Below, one piece after another: positions 7,648 through 19,126 of a stretch of 64,000 nucleotides of DNA. Below the pieces are notes generated by a model. The model saw only the letters and a list, made by a program, of their open reading frames with translations, had not been told where the DNA came from and made no database searches. Position 1 is the stretch's first letter. Each line of letters opens with the position of its first letter. The translations under genes and the position numbers were made by a program. Where the stretch lies: positions 62,001-126,000 of the forward strand of contig JAGASN010000020.1 in the NCBI GenBank assembly GCA_017847875.1. Reading direction: 5' to 3'. Origin of the DNA: Oscillospiraceae bacterium (GTDB lineage Bacteria > Bacillota > Clostridia > Oscillospirales > Ruminococcaceae).

Positions 7648-10600
7648 TTGGTAAATGTAAAACCTGTCAAGCTCGGAAAAAATGTCCGCATGAGTTTTTC
7701 CAAAATCAACGAGGTCCTCGATATGCCGAACCTCATCGAGATTCAGAAAGACTCTTACAGATGGTTCCTTGAGGAAGGTCTTCAGGAAGTGTTCCGTGAT
7801 GTTTCGGCCATCACCGACTATTCCGGAAACCTTGTTTTGGACTTCATCGATTATCATATCGAAAACAAGCCCAAATATACCATCGAGGAATGCAAAGAGC
7901 GCGACGTGACTTATGCAGCTCCCCTTCGTGTAAGGGCAAGACTGCAGAATAAGGAAACCGGCGAGATCAAAGAACAGGATATCTTCATGGGAGATTTCCC
8001 GATTATGACCCCTTCCGGCACCTTTGTCATCAACGGCGCAGAGCGTGTTATTGTATCCCAGCTTGTCCGTTCTCCCGGCGTATATTTCGCCATGAACTAC
8101 GACAAAACCGGTAAGAAGCTTTTTGCAAGCACCGTTATCCCTAACAGAGGCGCATGGCTTGAATATGAAAGCGACCTTAACGATGTTTTCGGCGTAAGAA
8201 TTGATAAGAACAGAAAACTTCCCATTACCACTTTCATCAGAGCCCTCGGACTCGGAAGTGACGCACAGATCCTCGATTATTTCGGCGAAGAGCCTATGCT
8301 CCTCGCAACCCTTGAAAAAGATAATACCAAATCCAGAGAAGAGGCACTTCTCGAAGTTTACAGAAAACTTCGTCCCGGTGAACCGCCCACGATCGAAACC
8401 AGTGAGCAGCATCTCAATAACCTCTTCTTCGACGCAAGAAGATATGACATTTCCCGTGTCGGCCGTTATAAATACAACAAAAAACTTGCTCTCGAAAGAC
8501 GTATTGCAGGCATGACCCTTGCGGAACCGGCAGCAGATCCGCTTACCGGTGAAGTTCTTTTTGAAGCAGGCGCAACCCTTACCAGAGAAGACGCAGCTCT
8601 CCTCGATAAAAAAGGCGTCCGCGAAGTTCTTGTTGACGTTGACGGTCACAAGGTAAAAGTTATCTCCAACAACATGGTCGATGCCGAAGATTATGTCGAC
8701 CTTTCCAAAGAAGAACTCGAAGAGCTCTTCATCAACGAAAAAGTTCGTTTCTCCGTTATCAGCGCAATTGCAGAAAAAGCAGGCGACGATAAGGAAGCAC
8801 TTATCGCTCTCATCAAAGAGAACGTTGACGAACTTATTCCGAAACATATCATCATCGATGATATCTATTCTTCCATCAACTATATGTGCAACCTTTATTG
8901 GGGATTCGGAAGCACCGACGATATCGACCATCTCGGCAACAGACGTATCCGCAGTGTCGGCGAACTTCTTCAGAACCAGTTCAGAATCGGTTTCTCCAGA
9001 GTTGAGCGCGTAATCCGTGAACGCATGACCATTCAGGCACAGGACACCGAAGCCATCACTCCTCAGGGTCTTGTGAATATCCGCCCCGTCGTTGCGGCTA
9101 TCAAGGAGTTCTTCGGATCTTCTCCTCTTTCCCAGTTCATGGACCAGACCAACCCTCTTGCAGAACTTACCCACAAACGCCGTCTTTCCGCTCTTGGTCC
9201 CGGCGGTCTTTCCCGTGACCGCGCAGGCTTCGAAGTTCGAGACGTACACTACAGCCACTATGGACGCATGTGCCCGATTGAGACCCCTGAAGGTCCTAAC
9301 ATCGGTCTTATCTCCTATCTCGCAAGCTATGCAAGAATCAACAAATACGGTTTCATTGAAGCACCTTTCAGAAAGGTTGATAAAGAAACCGGCGTTGTTC
9401 TCGACGAAGTCGAATATATGACCGCTGATACCGAGGACGATTTCATTGTTGCACAGGCGAACACCCCTCTTGATGAAAACAACCGCTTTGCAAACCAGAA
9501 GATCACCTGCCGTTTCAAAGATGAATTCATCGAAGTTGCTCCGGAAAAAGTTGACTATATGGACGTATCTCCTAAAATGGTTGTTTCCGTTGCAACCGCA
9601 ATGATCCCCTTCCTTGAAAACGACGACGCAAACCGTGCACTCATGGGTGCAAACATGCAGCGCCAGGCAGTTCCGCTTCTTAAAACCGAAAGACCTTATG
9701 TCGGTACCGGTATGGAATACAAAGCAGCAGTTGACTCCGGCGTAACCGTTCTTGCTGAACACGCAGGTACCGTTACCAAGGTTGACGCTGAACGCGTTGT
9801 TATCAAACGTGACGATTCCGTTGAATCCGACGAATATAAGATCATCAAATTCCTTCGTTCCAACCAGGGAACCTGCGTTAACCAGAGACCTATCGTCGAA
9901 AAAGGCGAACACGTTGAAAAAGGTCAGGTTATCTGCGATGGTCCCGCAACCAGCGAAGGCGAAGTTTCCCTCGGTAAGAACATGCTCATCGGCTTCATGA
10001 CCTGGGAAGGTTATAACTACGAAGACGCGGTTCTCATCAACGAGAAACTTGTTAAAGAAGACACCTACACCTCCGTTCATATCGAGGAATATGAGCTCGA
10101 ATCCCGCGACACCAAGCTCGGTCCGGAAGAGATCACCCGCGATATCCCGAACGTCGGTGAAGACGCTCTTAAAGAACTCGACGAGCGCGGTATCATCCGC
10201 ATCGGTGCGGAAGTTCGCGCCGGAGATATCCTTGTCGGTAAAGTAACCCCCAAAGGCGAAACCGAACTCACCGCGGAAGAAAGACTTCTCCGCGCGATCT
10301 TCGGCGAAAAAGCCCGCGAAGTAAGAGATACTTCTCTCCGTGTTCCTCACGGCGAATACGGTATCATTGTTGACGTTCAGGTTTTCACCAGAGAAAACTG
10401 CGACGAACTCAACCCCGGAGTTAACGAAGTTGTTCGCTGCTATATCGCACAGAAGAGAAAACTCTCCGTCGGCGATAAGATGGCAGGACGCCACGGTAAC
10501 AAAGGTGTTGTTTCCAGAATTCTTCCTCAGGAAGATATGCCCTTCCTTCCGGACGGCAGACCTCTTGATATTCTTCTTAACCCCCTCGGTGTTCCTTCCC

Positions 10601-11349
10601 GTATGAACATCGGTCAGGTTCTCGAAGTTCACCTCGGAAGAGCTGCCGCAGAACTTGGCTGGCACGTTATGACCCCTGTTTTCGACGGTGCTCACGAAGC
10701 CGATATCCGCGAACTTCTTGAAAAAGCAGGTCTTGACCAGAGCGGTAAAGTATATCTCCGCGACGGACGTACCGGCGAACTCTTTGATAACCCCGTAACC
10801 GTCGGTTATATGTATTACCTCAAACTCCATCACCTTGTTGACGATAAGATTCACGCACGTTCCACCGGTCCTTACAGCCTTGTAACCCAGCAGCCTCTCG
10901 GCGGTAAAGCTCAGTTCGGCGGCCAGAGATTCGGTGAAATGGAAGTTTGGGCTCTTGAAGCTTATGGCGCAGCCTATACTCTTCAGGAAATCCTTACCGT
11001 TAAATCGGACGACGTTGTTGGCCGTGTAAAGACTTTTGAGTCCATTGTTAAAGGCCAGAACGTTCCTCCGGCAGGTATTCCCGAATCCTTCAAAGTTCTT
11101 ATTAAAGAACTCCAGTCCCTCGGACTTGATATTAAAGTTCTTGATAAAAACAATGAAGAGATCGATCTTAAACAGAACTTCGACGATGAAGACGCAGGTC
11201 TTATTCCTGCTGATGAAGCCGTTGAGTTCGAAGGCGAAAACGTAGCTTACGAAGGCGACTTCGAAGGCTTTGAAATCGGCGATATGAACGAAGACAGCGA
11301 TGAATTCGCCGATTATGCAGGCTTCGGTTATTCCGAAGAAGATATGTAA
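7648..11349 (+). CDS. rpoB: RNA polymerase beta subunit
   Basis: This is the catalytic beta subunit of RNA polymerase. About 1,230 residues are encoded, a normal length for the group. The rifampicin-pocket region reads [19 protein letters not shown] followed by [12 protein letters not shown]. Later hallmarks are the [11 protein letters not shown] segment, [27 protein letters not shown] and [20 protein letters not shown]. The C-terminus is a long acidic tail. I prefer the TTG at 7648 ([17 protein letters not shown]) with GGAGTGA in front; an in-frame ATG at 7630 lacks a ribosome site. The usual rplJ-rplL genes are not upstream. The gene is 22 bases ahead of rpoC in one operon. Confidence 0.97.
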   Translation: MVNVKPVKLGKNVRMSFSKINEVLDMPNLIEIQKDSYRWFLEEGLQEVFRDVSAITDYSGNLVLDFIDYHIENKPKYTIEECKERDVTYAAPLRVRARLQNKETGEIKEQDIFMGDFPIMTPSGTFVINGAERVIVSQLVRSPGVYFAMNYDKTGKKLFASTVIPNRGAWLEYESDLNDVFGVRIDKNRKLPITTFIRALGLGSDAQILDYFGEEPMLLATLEKDNTKSREEALLEVYRKLRPGEPPTIETSEQHLNNLFFDARRYDISRVGRYKYNKKLALERRIAGMTLAEPAADPLTGEVLFEAGATLTREDAALLDKKGVREVLVDVDGHKVKVISNNMVDAEDYVDLSKEELEELFINEKVRFSVISAIAEKAGDDKEALIALIKENVDELIPKHIIIDDIYSSINYMCNLYWGFGSTDDIDHLGNRRIRSVGELLQNQFRIGFSRVERVIRERMTIQAQDTEAITPQGLVNIRPVVAAIKEFFGSSPLSQFMDQTNPLAELTHKRRLSALGPGGLSRDRAGFEVRDVHYSHYGRMCPIETPEGPNIGLISYLASYARINKYGFIEAPFRKVDKETGVVLDEVEYMTADTEDDFIVAQANTPLDENNRFANQKITCRFKDEFIEVAPEKVDYMDVSPKMVVSVATAMIPFLENDDANRALMGANMQRQAVPLLKTERPYVGTGMEYKAAVDSGVTVLAEHAGTVTKVDAERVVIKRDDSVESDEYKIIKFLRSNQGTCVNQRPIVEKGEHVEKGQVICDGPATSEGEVSLGKNMLIGFMTWEGYNYEDAVLINEKLVKEDTYTSVHIEEYELESRDTKLGPEEITRDIPNVGEDALKELDERGIIRIGAEVRAGDILVGKVTPKGETELTAEERLLRAIFGEKAREVRDTSLRVPHGEYGIIVDVQVFTRENCDELNPGVNEVVRCYIAQKRKLSVGDKMAGRHGNKGVVSRILPQEDMPFLPDGRPLDILLNPLGVPSRMNIGQVLEVHLGRAAAELGWHVMTPVFDGAHEADIRELLEKAGLDQSGKVYLRDGRTGELFDNPVTVGYMYYLKLHHLVDDKIHARSTGPYSLVTQQPLGGKAQFGGQRFGEMEVWALEAYGAAYTLQEILTVKSDDVVGRVKTFESIVKGQNVPPAGIPESFKVLIKELQSLGLDIKVLDKNNEEIDLKQNFDDEDAGLIPADEAVEFEGENVAYEGDFEGFEIGDMNEDSDEFADYAGFGYSEEDM

Positions 11350-11371
11350 TTGAAGGGGAGGTCGTAAATTA

Positions 11372-14300
11372 ATGGAATTTAACGCATTTGATTCTATCAA
11401 AATCGGCCTTGCTTCTCCCGAAAAGATCAGAGAATGGTCCTACGGCGAAGTAAAGAAACCCGAAACCATCAACTACAGAACACTTAAACCGGAACGCGAC
11501 GGTCTTTTCTGTGAAAGAATCTTCGGACCGACCAAGGACTGGGAGTGTTACTGCGGAAAATATAAACGCCTCCGCTTCAAAGGCAAAGTCTGCGAACGCT
11601 GCGGCGTTGAAGTTACCAGAGCAAAGGTAAGACGTGAGAGAATGGGTCATATCGAACTCGCAGCTCCCGTTTCCCACATCTGGTATTTCAAAGGAATCCC
11701 TTCCAGAATGGGTCTTATCCTTGATATGAGCCCCAGACTTCTTGAAAAGGTACTTTATTTTGCAAGCTATATCGTCACCGATCCCGGTACCACTCCTCTT
11801 GAAAAGAAACAGCTTCTTACCGAGAAGGAATACCGCGATATGCGTGAAAAATATGAGGAAGACTTCCAGGCAGGAATGGGCGCGGAAGCTGTTCAGCTCC
11901 TTCTCAAGGATATCGACCTTGAATCCCTTTCCGCACAGCTTCACGAAGAACTCGAAACCGCTTCCGGTCAGAAACGTGTTCGCCTTCTCAAACGTCTTGA
12001 AGTTGTCGAAGCTTTCCGCCTTTCCGGAAACCGTCCGGAATGGATGATCCTCGATGTTGTTCCTGTAATTCCTCCGGATATCAGACCTATGGTCCAGCTT
12101 GATGGCGGCAGATTTGCAACTTCCGACCTCAACGATCTTTACAGAAGAGTTATCAACAGAAACAACCGTCTTAAAAGACTTCTTGAACTCGGCGCTCCGG
12201 ATATTATCGTCCGCAACGAAAAACGTATGCTTCAGGAAGCAGTTGACGCACTTATCGACAACGGCAGAAAAGGCCGTCCGGTAACCGGACCTTCCAACCG
12301 TCCCCTCAAATCCCTTTCCGATATGCTCAAAGGTAAACAGGGACGTTTCCGCCAGAACCTTCTCGGTAAACGTGTTGACTATTCCGGACGTTCCGTTATC
12401 GTTGTTGGTCCGGAACTCAAGATGAGCCAGTGCGGTCTTCCTAAAGAAATGGCAATCGAGCTCTTCAAGCCCTTTGTTATGAAACGCCTTGTTGATGTCG
12501 GCGCAGCAACCAACATCAAGAACGCAAGAAAAATGGTTGAAAGAGCAACCCAGCCCGAAGTTTGGGATGCTCTCGAAATCGTTATCAAGGATCACCCCGT
12601 AATGCTCAACCGTGCGCCTACTCTTCACAGACTTGGTATTCAGGCTTTTGAACCCGTTCTTGTTGAAGGACGCGCACTTAAACTCCATCCACTCGTATGT
12701 ACCGCATATAACGCGGACTTCGACGGCGACCAGATGGCAATTCATGTTCCGCTTTCCACCGAAGCACAGGCAGAAGCAAGATTCCTTATGCTTGCCGCAA
12801 ACAACATCCTTAAACCGGCGGACGGAAAACCCGTTGCGGTTCCTACCCAGGATATGATCCTCGGTTCCTATTATCTCACTCTTGAGAAACCCGGCTGCGA
12901 ACCCGGCGAAGGAAAAGCTTTCCGCAACCTTGATGAAGCTATTATGGCTTATAACGCAGGCGTTGTCGGTCTTCATGCTCCGATCAAACTCAGAGTTGAA
13001 AAAACCGACGAAAACGGCAACAAACGCAGCAAACTTATCGACACCACCGTTGGTAAAGCAATCTTCAACATGCCCATTCCTCAGGACCTCGGATATGTTG
13101 ACAGAACCGATCCGGAACACGAATTCGATTTCGAAATCGGCTTCCTTGTCGGCAAAAAACAGCTTGGTAAAATTATCGAGCGCTGCGTAAAGAAACACGG
13201 AACTGCCGTTACCAGCGAAGTTCTTGATAAAATCAAAGCACAGGGCTTCAAATATTCCACCAAAAGTGCTATCACCGTTTCCGTAAGCGACGCGGTTATT
13301 CCGCCTAAAAAGGCTGAGATCCTTGCCGAAGCGGAAAAGAAAATCGATGCCATTTCCAAACAGTATCGCCGCGGTCTTATGTCCAACGACGAACGTTACA
13401 AAAAGGTTATCGAAACCTGGAACAAGACCACCGACGAAGTCGCCGATGCTCTTAAACAGAACCTTGATAAATATAACCCCATCTTCATGATGGCGGACTC
13501 CGGTGCTCGTGGTTCCATGAACCAGATCCGTCAGCTTGCAGGTATGCGCGGACTTATCGCCAACACTTCCGGTAAAGCAATCGAAATTCCGATTCGTGCT
13601 AACTACCGTGAGGGCCTTAACATCCTCGAATACTTCATTTCCAGCCGTGGTGCGCGTAAAGGTCTTGCCGATACCGCACTTCGTACCGCGGACTCCGGTT
13701 ACCTTACCAGACGTCTTGTTGACGTTTCCCAGGAAGTTATCATTCGCGAACAGGACTGCGGAACCCACGAAGGTATCGTAGTTCATGATATCCGCGAAGG
13801 CAACGAGATGATCGAGCCCATGAGCGAACGTCTTATCGGACGTTACGCCGTTGATGATGTTCTCCATCCCGTAACCGGCGAACTTCTTGTAAGCAAAGAC
13901 AAGATGATGGATGAAGACGACGCCAAGAAGATCGTTGATGCAGGCATTACCGAACTCAAGCTCCGTTCCATCCTCAACTGTGAGGCAAAACACGGCGTTT
14001 GCGCAAAATGCTATGGTTCCAACCTTGCAACCGGAAAACCTGTTAACGTCGGTGAAGCTGTCGGTGTTATCGCCGCACAGTCCATCGGTGAACCCGGTAC
14101 CCAGCTTACCATGCGTACCTTCCATACCGGCGGTATCGCTTCCGCAGAAGATATTACCCAGGGTCTTCCTCGTGTTGAAGAACTCTTCGAGGCAAGAACT
14201 CCGAAGCGTGAAGCTGTCATCGCAGAAATCGAAGGCGACGTCAGAATCGATGAGATCAAGAAAAACCGCCATATCGTTATCTTCAACAAAGAAACTGGCG

Positions 14301-14968
14301 AAGAACGCAAATATCTCATCACTTACGGAAGCCACACCAAAGTTAAAGAGGGCGACCACGTTAAAGCAGGCGCACTCCTTACCGAAGGTTCCGTCAACCC
14401 GCATAAATATCTTGATGTTAACGGCGCTCTTGCAGTTCAGGATTACCTCATTGCAGAAGTACAGAAGACCTACCGCCTCCAGGGTGTTGATATCAACGAC
14501 AGACACATCGAAGTTATCGTTCGTCAGATGATGAAGAAAGTTAAAGTTGATGACCAGGGCGATACCCATCTCCTTTCCGGAATGGTTGTTGAAAAAGGCG
14601 ATTTCTTCGCTGAAAACAGAGAGATCAGAAAACGCATTGCAAACGGCGAAACCGGCCTTCGCGAAGCAACTTATATCCCGATGCTCCTCGGTATTACCAA
14701 AGCATCTCTTGCAACCGAAAGCTTTATGTCCGCCGCATCCTTCCAGGAAACCACCCGTGTTCTTACCGAGGCGGCAATCAAAGGAAAGAGCGACAGACTC
14801 CTTGGTCTTAAAGAAAACGTCATCATCGGTAAACTTATTCCTGCCGGTACCGGTATGGAATGCTATTCCGAAGCTGACTATTCCTCCGTTGCACCGGAAG
14901 TTCGTCCCTATGATATGGACAACGAATATGACCGCGTAATGGAAGCAGCCGAAGCAGTAACCGAATAA
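11372..14968 (+). CDS. rpoC: RNA polymerase beta' subunit
   Basis: This is the catalytic beta' subunit of RNA polymerase. The 1,198-residue chain has the N-terminal zinc finger [20 protein letters not shown], the absolutely conserved active-site loop [10 protein letters not shown] holding the catalytic magnesium aspartates, the bridge-helix/trigger-loop region ([20 protein letters not shown]), and the second zinc site near [13 protein letters not shown]. The ATG has GGGGAGG 14 bases upstream and follows rpoB by 22 bases. No large lineage-specific insertion is obvious. An intrinsic terminator follows. Confidence 0.98.
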   Translation: MEFNAFDSIKIGLASPEKIREWSYGEVKKPETINYRTLKPERDGLFCERIFGPTKDWECYCGKYKRLRFKGKVCERCGVEVTRAKVRRERMGHIELAAPVSHIWYFKGIPSRMGLILDMSPRLLEKVLYFASYIVTDPGTTPLEKKQLLTEKEYRDMREKYEEDFQAGMGAEAVQLLLKDIDLESLSAQLHEELETASGQKRVRLLKRLEVVEAFRLSGNRPEWMILDVVPVIPPDIRPMVQLDGGRFATSDLNDLYRRVINRNNRLKRLLELGAPDIIVRNEKRMLQEAVDALIDNGRKGRPVTGPSNRPLKSLSDMLKGKQGRFRQNLLGKRVDYSGRSVIVVGPELKMSQCGLPKEMAIELFKPFVMKRLVDVGAATNIKNARKMVERATQPEVWDALEIVIKDHPVMLNRAPTLHRLGIQAFEPVLVEGRALKLHPLVCTAYNADFDGDQMAIHVPLSTEAQAEARFLMLAANNILKPADGKPVAVPTQDMILGSYYLTLEKPGCEPGEGKAFRNLDEAIMAYNAGVVGLHAPIKLRVEKTDENGNKRSKLIDTTVGKAIFNMPIPQDLGYVDRTDPEHEFDFEIGFLVGKKQLGKIIERCVKKHGTAVTSEVLDKIKAQGFKYSTKSAITVSVSDAVIPPKKAEILAEAEKKIDAISKQYRRGLMSNDERYKKVIETWNKTTDEVADALKQNLDKYNPIFMMADSGARGSMNQIRQLAGMRGLIANTSGKAIEIPIRANYREGLNILEYFISSRGARKGLADTALRTADSGYLTRRLVDVSQEVIIREQDCGTHEGIVVHDIREGNEMIEPMSERLIGRYAVDDVLHPVTGELLVSKDKMMDEDDAKKIVDAGITELKLRSILNCEAKHGVCAKCYGSNLATGKPVNVGEAVGVIAAQSIGEPGTQLTMRTFHTGGIASAEDITQGLPRVEELFEARTPKREAVIAEIEGDVRIDEIKKNRHIVIFNKETGEERKYLITYGSHTKVKEGDHVKAGALLTEGSVNPHKYLDVNGALAVQDYLIAEVQKTYRLQGVDINDRHIEVIVRQMMKKVKVDDQGDTHLLSGMVVEKGDFFAENREIRKRIANGETGLREATYIPMLLGITKASLATESFMSAASFQETTRVLTEAAIKGKSDRLLGLKENVIIGKLIPAGTGMECYSEADYSSVAPEVRPYDMDNEYDRVMEAAEAVTE

Positions 14969-14983
14969 GCCGAAAGGCATTTA

Positions 14984-15023
14984 AAAACAAGCGTGACAGT
15001 TTATCCGTCCCGCTTGTTTTTTT
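14984..15023 (+). terminator. Terminator of rpoBC
   Basis: AAAACAAGCG (14984-14993) pairs with CGCTTGTTTT (15011-15020) around a 17-base loop, followed by more T residues. Confidence 0.8.
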
Positions 15024-15050
15024 ATATACAAAGTTTAAAGGAAGTATAAT

Positions 15051-15488
15051 ATGAAAGGCATAGCAATTAAGGAAGAACGTATATCTGCAGAAGATTATAT
15101 AGGTTTTCTAAAAAGAACCGATTTGGGTTCACAATATCCTAAAGAAAGGTTTTTTGATAGAATTTCAAAACTTGTGAACAACGCATCAATAAGTCTTACA
15201 GCACGAAATGAAAATGGCGATATAGTTGGCGTGTTGTTTGGGCTTACGGATTTTGCCTATTGGCTTTACGTTACGGATTTGGGCGTTGACAGAGAATATA
15301 CCGGACAAGGCATCGGAAGGGCTCTGATGAAAACCGCCCATGAAATTGCGGGCGGCGAAAAGGATATTGCGGTTTATCTGATTGCTAATAAAAATGCGAT
15401 TCCGTTTTATGAAAAACTGGGAATGGAAAAATCCACGGACGTCATGCAGTATGACAAAACGGAGTGGACGAAGTTCATGGTGGAATAA
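15051..15488 (+). CDS. GNAT family N-acetyltransferase
   Basis: This 145-residue protein is a single GNAT domain. The acetyl-CoA pyrophosphate loop is REYTGQGIGRALMKTA (Q/RxxGxG/A), preceded by the strand YVTDLGVD and followed by NKNAIPFYEKLGMEKS, which is typical of the fold's last strands. The ATG has AAAGGAAG upstream. The gene is a monocistron between two terminators, inserted between the rpoBC and str operons, and is more AT-rich than the ribosomal genes around it. The substrate is unknown. Confidence 0.85.
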   Translation: MKGIAIKEERISAEDYIGFLKRTDLGSQYPKERFFDRISKLVNNASISLTARNENGDIVGVLFGLTDFAYWLYVTDLGVDREYTGQGIGRALMKTAHEIAGGEKDIAVYLIANKNAIPFYEKLGMEKSTDVMQYDKTEWTKFMVE

Positions 15489-15513
15489 CGGAACAAACCG
15501 AAGTAAACAAAAA

Positions 15514-15543
15514 GCTCCCCGCAGAAATGCGGAGAGTTTTTTT
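15514..15543 (+). terminator. Terminator after the GNAT gene
   Basis: CTCC(C)CGCA pairs with TGCGGAG across a GAAA loop with one bulged C, followed by a run of T residues. Confidence 0.7.
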
Positions 15544-15677
15544 AACGGAAATTCCACCTTTCGCGCACAAAAATAGGTATTATTTTGCCCGAAACGGACA
15601 AAATAACACCTGATAAAAATTTGGCAATTGTTATAAAATTTCTTTAAAAAAACTATGCAAAAATCATATATTCCTTA

Positions 15678-15706
15678 TTGACAAACGGTTACAAAGATGT
15701 TATTAT
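15678..15706 (+). promoter_or_regulatory. Promoter of the str operon
   Basis: TTGACA (15678-15683) and TATTAT (15701-15706) are separated by exactly 17 bases. A leader of about 100 bases precedes rpsL and contains a small CCCTCTTGAAGGG hairpin. The 15544-15677 stretch holds no gene that I can see. Confidence 0.88.
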
Positions 15707-15813
15707 TTTTAGGTGGTAAGCCCTCTTGAAGGGATTGCCCTGTCCATTTGCGGCAAAAATTAAGGTTTTTGGCGCAAAAATCGACTTTCATTATTGAAGA
15801 AAGGAGGAAACCT

Positions 15814-16239
15814 ATGCCTACTTTTAACCAGCTCGTACACAACGGAAGAAAAGACCTTGAAGTTAAATCCACTGCTCCGGCACTTCTTAAAGGATGGAAC
15901 TCCAAGAAAAAAGTTGCAATTGATCAGCACAGCCCCCAGAAACGTGGTGTCTGCACTGCAATCCGTACTGCAACTCCGAAGAAACCGAACTCTGCTCTTC
16001 GTAAAATCGCCAGAGTACGTCTTAGCAACGGAATGGAAGTCACTTCCTACATTCCCGGTATCGGCCACAACCTTCAGGAACACAGCGTCGTTCTCATCAG
16101 AGGCGGACGTGTAAAAGACCTTCCTGGTGTTCGTTACCACATCATCCGCGGTACCCTTGATGCTCAGGGTGTTGCAAAGAGGATGCAGGCCCGTTCCAAA
16201 TACGGTGCAAAACGTCCTAAAGCTGGTGCGAAGAAGTAA
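15814..16239 (+). CDS. rpsL: Ribosomal protein S12
   Basis: S12 sits at the decoding centre of the 30S subunit. The 141-residue product begins [15 protein letters not shown] and carries [17 protein letters not shown], with the lysine region tied to streptomycin response, and [17 protein letters not shown] with the second such lysine; both look wild type. The start is the ATG at 15814 behind AAAGGAGG, not the longer frame that opens upstream. An insertion of the kind seen in many Firmicutes ([15 protein letters not shown]) is present near residue 20-35. It is the first gene of the str operon; no L7Ae-like gene precedes it. Confidence 0.98.
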   Translation: MPTFNQLVHNGRKDLEVKSTAPALLKGWNSKKKVAIDQHSPQKRGVCTAIRTATPKKPNSALRKIARVRLSNGMEVTSYIPGIGHNLQEHSVVLIRGGRVKDLPGVRYHIIRGTLDAQGVAKRMQARSKYGAKRPKAGAKK

Positions 16240-16282
16240 GAGCAAGCTTCCGGTTTCCTAAGTTAAAACTTAAGAGAAAACC

Positions 16283-16334
16283 TGCGCCCTTAAAAGTGCA
16301 GATGAATATATTTCATCCTCTTTTATTGGGCACA
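16283..16334 (+). promoter_or_regulatory. Structured rpsL-rpsG intergenic leader
   Basis: The 158-base gap before rpsG can fold. An outer helix pairs 16283-16289 with 16328-16334 (6 of 7 pairs), and an inner GATGAA/TTCATC hairpin closes at 16301-16317. In E. coli S7 autoregulates by binding the rpsL-rpsG intergenic region. Whether this structure does the same is inference. Confidence 0.4.
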
Positions 16335-16397
16335 ACGGGAGTTTGTCGCTTTCGAGTACCTATGAATTCATTCTAAATTATGAAGGAGGGAAGAAAA

Positions 16398-16868
16398 GTG
16401 CCAAGAAGAGGAAAAATCGCAAAACGTGAAGTTTTGCCGGATCCTATGTACAATTCCATCATGGTAACCCGTCTTGTAAACAACATCATGCTCGACGGTA
16501 AAAAAGGTGTTGCCCAGAAAATCGTTTACGAAGCATTCGAAATCGTTGAAGCAAAAACCGGTAAAAACGGTCTTGAAGCTTTCGAGGAAGCTCTCGAAAA
16601 CATCATGCCCGTTCTCGAATGCAAAACCCGCCGCGTAGGTGGTGCAAACTATCAGGTACCGCTTGAAGTTCGTCCGGAAAGACGTGAGACTCTCGGTCTC
16701 CGCTGGCTCACCGCTTATTCCAGAACCAGAAGCGAACGTACCATGAAAGAACGTCTTGCAGGCGAAATTATGGATGCTATCAACAGCACCGGCGGCGCCT
16801 TCAAGAAAAAAGAAGACGTTCACAAAATGGCAGAAGCAAACAAAGCTTTCGCACACTTCAGATGGTAA
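16398..16868 (+). CDS. rpsG: Ribosomal protein S7
   Basis: S7 is the primary assembly protein of the 30S head and contacts the E-site tRNA. Starting at the GTG at 16398 ([20 protein letters not shown]) the product is 156 residues, exactly the usual bacterial length, and GAAGGAGGG lies a suitable distance upstream. The longer frame would swallow that ribosome site. Conserved features include [34 protein letters not shown] and [12 protein letters not shown]. It is the second gene of the str operon, 45 bases before fusA. Confidence 0.97.
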   Translation: MPRRGKIAKREVLPDPMYNSIMVTRLVNNIMLDGKKGVAQKIVYEAFEIVEAKTGKNGLEAFEEALENIMPVLECKTRRVGGANYQVPLEVRPERRETLGLRWLTAYSRTRSERTMKERLAGEIMDAINSTGGAFKKKEDVHKMAEANKAFAHFRW

Positions 16869-16912
16869 TCTTTCCATTTGGTATTTATTCTTTTATTTAT
16901 TAAGGAGTTTTT

Positions 16913-18985
16913 ATGGCAAGAGATGTTTCACTTGAGATGACCCGTAATATCGGTATCATGGCTCACATCGACGCAGGAAAGACTACCACAACCGAACGTA
17001 TCCTTTACTATACCGGTGTTAACTATAAAATCGGTGAAACCCACGATGGCAGCGCCACCATGGACTGGATGGTTCAGGAACAGGAGAGAGGTATTACCAT
17101 CACTTCTGCTGCAACCACCGCTTACTGGAATGACCATCGTATCAACATCATCGATACTCCCGGACACGTAGACTTTACTGTTGAGGTTGAAAGATCTCTC
17201 CGCGTGCTCGACGGTTCTGTAACCGTTCTCTGCGCAAAAGGCGGCGTAGAACCCCAGTCTGAAACCGTATGGCGTCAGGCAAACAAATATAAAGTTCCGC
17301 GCATGATTTACGTTAACAAAATGGATATCATGGGCGCAGACTTTTTCCATGTCGTTGACATGATCAAAACCAGACTTAAAGCTACTCCTCTCGTAATTCA
17401 GCTCCCTATCGGTGCTGAAGCATTCTTCAGAGGTCTTGTTGACCTTCTCGAGATGAAAGCTTACATCTATAACGATGACCTCGGCAAAGATATCTCCGTT
17501 GAAGATATCCCCGAGAACATGATCGAAATCTGCGAAGAATACAGAGAAAAACTCATCGAAGGCGCTGTTGAAGCAGACGAAGAACTCATGGAAAAATACC
17601 TTGAAGGCGAAGAACTCACCATTCCCGAGATCAAAGCCGCAATCAGAAAAGGTACCATTGAAAACACCTTCGTTCCCGTATGCTGCGGTACTTCCTACCG
17701 TAACAAAGGTGTACAGAAACTTCTCGACGCAATCGTTGATTATATGCCCTCTCCTCTTGATATCCCGCCTGTTAAAGGTATCGATGTCACCACCGGCGAA
17801 GAAACCATTCGCCATGCAGGAGACGAGGAACCTCTCTCTATCCTTGCATTCAAAGTTGCAGCAGACCCCTTCGTAGGTAAACTTTGCTTCTTCAGAGTTT
17901 ACTCCGGTAAGGTTGAAGCAGGCGCCACCGTTCTCAACTCCTCCAAGGATAAGAACGAAAGAATGGGCCGTATCCTTCAGATGCACGCAAACCACAGAAA
18001 AGACCTTGAAGTCTGCTATTGCGGCGATATCGCAGCAGCAGTAGGTCTTAAATATACCACCACCGGTGATACCCTTTGTGATCCGAAACACCCCATCGAA
18101 CTCGAAAAGATGGAATTCCCGGAACCTGTTATCAGACTTGCAATCGAACCGAAAACCAAGGCCGGTCAGGAAAAATTGGCTATCGCCCTTTCCAAACTTG
18201 CTGAAGAGGACCCCACCTTCAAAGCTTACACCGATAAAGAAACCGGACAGACCATCATCGCCGGTATGGGTGAGCTTCACCTCGAAATCATCGTTGACCG
18301 TCTTCTCCGTGAATTCAAAGTTGAAGCAAACGTTGGTAAACCTCAGGTTGCATATAAAGAGACCATCACCAAAGCGGTTGATCAGGAAACCAAATATGCA
18401 CGTCAGTCCGGTGGTAAAGGTCAGTATGGTCACGTTAAGATCAAACTTGAACCCAACGAAAGCGGCAAAGGTTACGAATTCATCAACGCAACCGTCGGTG
18501 GTTCCATCCCGAAAGAGTACATCGAACCTGTTAACAAAGGTATTCAGGGTGCTCTCAACGCCGGCGTAGTTGCAGGATATCCTGTAGTTGACGTTAAAGT
18601 AACTCTTTATGATGGTTCTTACCACGAAGTTGACTCTTCCGAAATGGCATTCATGATTGCCGGTTCCATGGCATTCAAAGAAGCTATGAGAAAAGCAGCT
18701 CCTACTCTTCTTGAACCTATCATGAACGTAACCGTAACTTTCCCCGAAGAATATATGGGCGACGTTATGGGCGACCTTTCTTCCAGACGTGGTCAGATCC
18801 GCGGTATGGATGATAACTACGGCGCAAAAGAGATCAAAGCTTTTGTTCCGCTTTCCGAAATGTTCGGTTATGCAAGCGACCTTCGTTCCAAAACCCAGGG
18901 CCGCGGCAACTATGTAATGGAACCCAGCCACTATGTTGAAGTTCCGAAATCTATCGCAGAAGGCGTTATTAAAGAGCGTTCTTAA
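16913..18985 (+). CDS. fusA: Elongation factor G
   Basis: EF-G is the GTPase that drives ribosomal translocation. The 690-residue product has the full set of G motifs: [12 protein letters not shown] (P-loop), RGITIT (switch I), DTPGHVDF (switch II) and NKMD (guanine specificity). Domain IV has the conserved [10 protein letters not shown] loop and the C-terminal [12 protein letters not shown]. The ATG is preceded by TTAAGGAG. Its place in the str operon, after rpsG and before tuf, supports the housekeeping form and not a resistance or starvation paralogue. Confidence 0.97.
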   Translation: MARDVSLEMTRNIGIMAHIDAGKTTTTERILYYTGVNYKIGETHDGSATMDWMVQEQERGITITSAATTAYWNDHRINIIDTPGHVDFTVEVERSLRVLDGSVTVLCAKGGVEPQSETVWRQANKYKVPRMIYVNKMDIMGADFFHVVDMIKTRLKATPLVIQLPIGAEAFFRGLVDLLEMKAYIYNDDLGKDISVEDIPENMIEICEEYREKLIEGAVEADEELMEKYLEGEELTIPEIKAAIRKGTIENTFVPVCCGTSYRNKGVQKLLDAIVDYMPSPLDIPPVKGIDVTTGEETIRHAGDEEPLSILAFKVAADPFVGKLCFFRVYSGKVEAGATVLNSSKDKNERMGRILQMHANHRKDLEVCYCGDIAAAVGLKYTTTGDTLCDPKHPIELEKMEFPEPVIRLAIEPKTKAGQEKLAIALSKLAEEDPTFKAYTDKETGQTIIAGMGELHLEIIVDRLLREFKVEANVGKPQVAYKETITKAVDQETKYARQSGGKGQYGHVKIKLEPNESGKGYEFINATVGGSIPKEYIEPVNKGIQGALNAGVVAGYPVVDVKVTLYDGSYHEVDSSEMAFMIAGSMAFKEAMRKAAPTLLEPIMNVTVTFPEEYMGDVMGDLSSRRGQIRGMDDNYGAKEIKAFVPLSEMFGYASDLRSKTQGRGNYVMEPSHYVEVPKSIAEGVIKERS

Positions 18986-19008
18986 GCAATAGATAAAATT
19001 ATTTTAGA

Positions 19009-19064
19009 AAAAACAGAAAATATCTGCTTTTAAGCCTTGAAAAATTTCTGTTTTTGTATAAAAT
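19009..19064 (+). promoter_or_regulatory. Hairpin and possible internal promoter before tuf
   Basis: AAAAACAGAAA pairs perfectly with TTTCTGTTTTT (19045-19055) over a 25-base loop, resembling a partial terminator. Overlapping it, TTGAAA (19037-19042) and TAAAAT (19059-19064) are 16 bases apart. Together they could let tuf be expressed separately from fusA, although the evidence is modest. Confidence 0.4.
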
Positions 19065-19126
19065 AGTAATTAAGCCTATTAAAATAAAAATCGAAAGTTA
19101 ACCAATTGTAAGGAGGACAATCCGAA

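Noticed and set aside
9080..9240. Rifampicin-resistance substitution in rpoB
   Set aside because: One residue in the pocket region (SSPLSQ where many have SSQLSQ) differs from E. coli, but this may be a lineage difference and the other known positions look wild type. No resistance can be claimed.
7276..11400. A 1,374-codon open frame on the minus strand opposite rpoB
   Set aside because: It is an antisense shadow of rpoB produced by strongly biased codons. The translation is Phe/Val/Asn-rich without any domain and the plus strand has unmistakable RpoB motifs. The same applies to the long antisense frames over rpoC, fusA, tuf, gltX/glnS, dnaK, alaS and aspS/hisS.
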